In this document: piece by piece, positions 63,096 through 64,000 of the stretch | How positions within the stretch are numbered: position 1 is the first letter of the stretch | Layout of the letters: each line of letters opens with the position of its first letter | Assembly (NCBI GenBank): GCA_902810745.1 | Contig: CADDYW010000010.1 | Span: 1-64,000 of the forward strand | Direction: 5' to 3' | Length of the DNA stretch: 64,000 bases | Origin: Chloroflexota bacterium | Lineage (GTDB): Bacteria > Chloroflexota > UBA6077 > FW602-bin22 > CADDYW01 | Program-made: the position numbers and the translations under genes | The notes under the pieces: generated by a model | What the model was told of the DNA's origin: nothing | Databases searched by the model: none | What the model saw: only the letters and a program-made list of their open reading frames with translations

Positions 63096-64000
63096 TCAGA
63101 ACTTCAGCAGCCGCGCGAAGCGGTCTTCGCTGCGGTACGGTCCGATCACCGCCAGGCAGAGCTTGTCCGACACGAAGAGACGCTCCGCCAGCGAGCGCAG
63201 ATCGGATGCCTGGACCTGGTCGACCCGCTCGATCACGTCGTCGACGGTGTAGATCTCGCCAAGCAGAAGCTCTTGAGCACCGAGCCATGACGCGATACTG
63301 CGCGTATCCTCGAGCCGCAAAAGCATCCGCCCCTTCCAGAACTCCTTGGCGCGCGCCAGCTCGTCTTCGGGAATCGGCTCGCAGAGACGAGCCATCTCGC
63401 CGAGCGTCGCCCGCAGAGCTTCGTCGATCCTTCCCGGCTCGACCCCGGCGTAGACAACCAGCGACCCGGCGTCGTTGTACTCGTTCGTATACGAATGAAC
63501 GTCGTATGCCAGTCCATACTTTTCGCGAATCGCGAGAAATAGTCGTGAGCTCATTCCCTCGCCGAGAACGATGTTGAGCAGCTCAAGGGCATAGCGCTCG
63601 GGGTGATCGTACGGGAGGCTGGGCACAGCCAGGCAGAAATGTGCCTGCTCGGTACGCTTCGACTTCAGCAGGACTCTGGACACCGGACTCTGGCCAGCCG
63701 GCGGCCACTCGGGAGGTACCGAGCCATCCCACCGGCCCAGGTGTCGTTCAACCTCGGCGCAGATATCCTCATGATGAATCGGACCGGCCATGCTGATGAC
63801 AAGGTTAGACGGGACGTAATACGTCCTGAACCAGTCGAGCAGCTGATCCCGGCTCAGATTCAGAACGCTCTCGCGCGTTCCAGCGACGTCGCGGCCGAGC
63901 GGCTGGCTTCCCCACATCGCCGCGTCGACGAGGACGTGGACCCAATCGCCCGGGCTGTCTGCCAGCATGCCGAGCTCCTCGGCGATGACCTTCCGCTCCT
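63096..64000 (-). CDS. M16-family zinc peptidase, C-terminal part (5' end outside window)
   Basis: The frame is open to the right edge, so the N-terminal part with the zinc HxxEH motif is not seen. The visible ~300 residues begin ERKVIAEELGML, a segment that follows the active site in M16 peptidases. They include DQLLDWFRTYYVPSNLVISM and the second domain (AHFCLAVPSLPYDH, LNIVLGEGMSSRLFLAIREK, GLAYDVHSYTNEY). They process misfolded or targeting peptides; a general proteolytic role is likely. Confidence 0.9.
   Translation of the reverse strand, partial: ERKVIAEELGMLADSPGDWVHVLVDAAMWGSQPLGRDVAGTRESVLNLSRDQLLDWFRTYYVPSNLVISMAGPIHHEDICAEVERHLGRWDGSVPPEWPPAGQSPVSRVLLKSKRTEQAHFCLAVPSLPYDHPERYALELLNIVLGEGMSSRLFLAIREKYGLAYDVHSYTNEYNDAGSLVVYAGVEPGRIDEALRATLGEMARLCEPIPEDELARAKEFWKGRMLLRLEDTRSIASWLGAQELLLGEIYTVDDVIERVDQVQASDLRSLAERLFVSDKLCLAVIGPYRSEDRFARLLKF

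Overview
The window is high-GC bacterial DNA (roughly 60-65% G+C by eye) with frequent GTG and TTG starts, clear AGGAGG-type ribosome binding sites and sigma-70 type promoters. Gene content and protein style suggest a member of the Chloroflexota, most like the Thermomicrobia/Sphaerobacter group. This is inference from protein resemblance; there is no rRNA here to settle it.

Layout. 1-1.1 kb: end of a YVTN beta-propeller protein and a CAU-anticodon tRNA. 1.3-6.2 kb: tetrapyrrole operon hemC, cobA-hemD fusion, hemB, hemL, closed by a 111-bp MITE-like palindrome. 6.4-10.2 kb: a ParA-type ATPase and a STAND-type NTPase on the minus strand. 10.3-16.1 kb: citrate synthase, aconitase, PrpF-family isomerase and a MetE-core methyltransferase. 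16.1-19.8 kb: a GT-C-like membrane protein, an RraA-family protein and folB. 20.1-25.9 kb: a sugar-type ABC importer without its ATPase, a 2-hydroxyacid dehydrogenase, a four-helix-bundle gene remnant and an SDR. 26.1-28 kb: DksA-like protein, lspA and an RluD-type pseudouridine synthase. 28.2-32.1 kb: a metallo-beta-lactamase/Rieske fusion and ligA.

32.1-47 kb is a stress and regulation island: hemerythrin, a DksA-YbaK fusion, a four-PAS/two-GAF histidine kinase with an OmpR-type regulator, SIMPL lipoprotein, universal stress proteins, CBS protein, a sigma-70 factor with an odd hydrophobic N-terminus, a phosphoribosyltransferase, PRPP synthetase and an RRM protein. The promoter shared by the kinase and the DksA-YbaK fusion carries 11-bp-phased GGTAAAC/GTTTACC boxes, the geometry expected for OmpR/PhoB-family binding. 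A weaker copy of the same layout lies between the CBS/sigma genes and the phosphoribosyltransferase/prs genes.

46.8-48.5 kb is a scar of broken genes (universal stress pseudogene, headless ABC ATPase, half an AHSA1-type gene) ending at a tRNA-Pro. Directly after it lies the most notable locus, 48.8-52.4 kb: a UGSC-family gene read through an in-frame TGA that very probably encodes selenocysteine and is followed by a good bacterial SECIS hairpin. It is co-transcribed with a luciferase-like monooxygenase and an alpha/beta hydrolase, and the biochemical role is unknown.

53-64 kb: an EamA transporter, a small YjzC-like protein, an envelope-polysaccharide operon (GT4, WcaJ-type transferase, Wzz) with a zinc dehydrogenase, a Gfo/Idh/MocA oxidoreductase, a glycine-zipper stress protein, a Nudix CoA pyrophosphatase, a sulfatase-fold enzyme with threonine at the nucleophile position, and the C-terminal part of an M16 peptidase running off the window. 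Several families of imperfect palindromic intergenic repeats sit at gene ends throughout.
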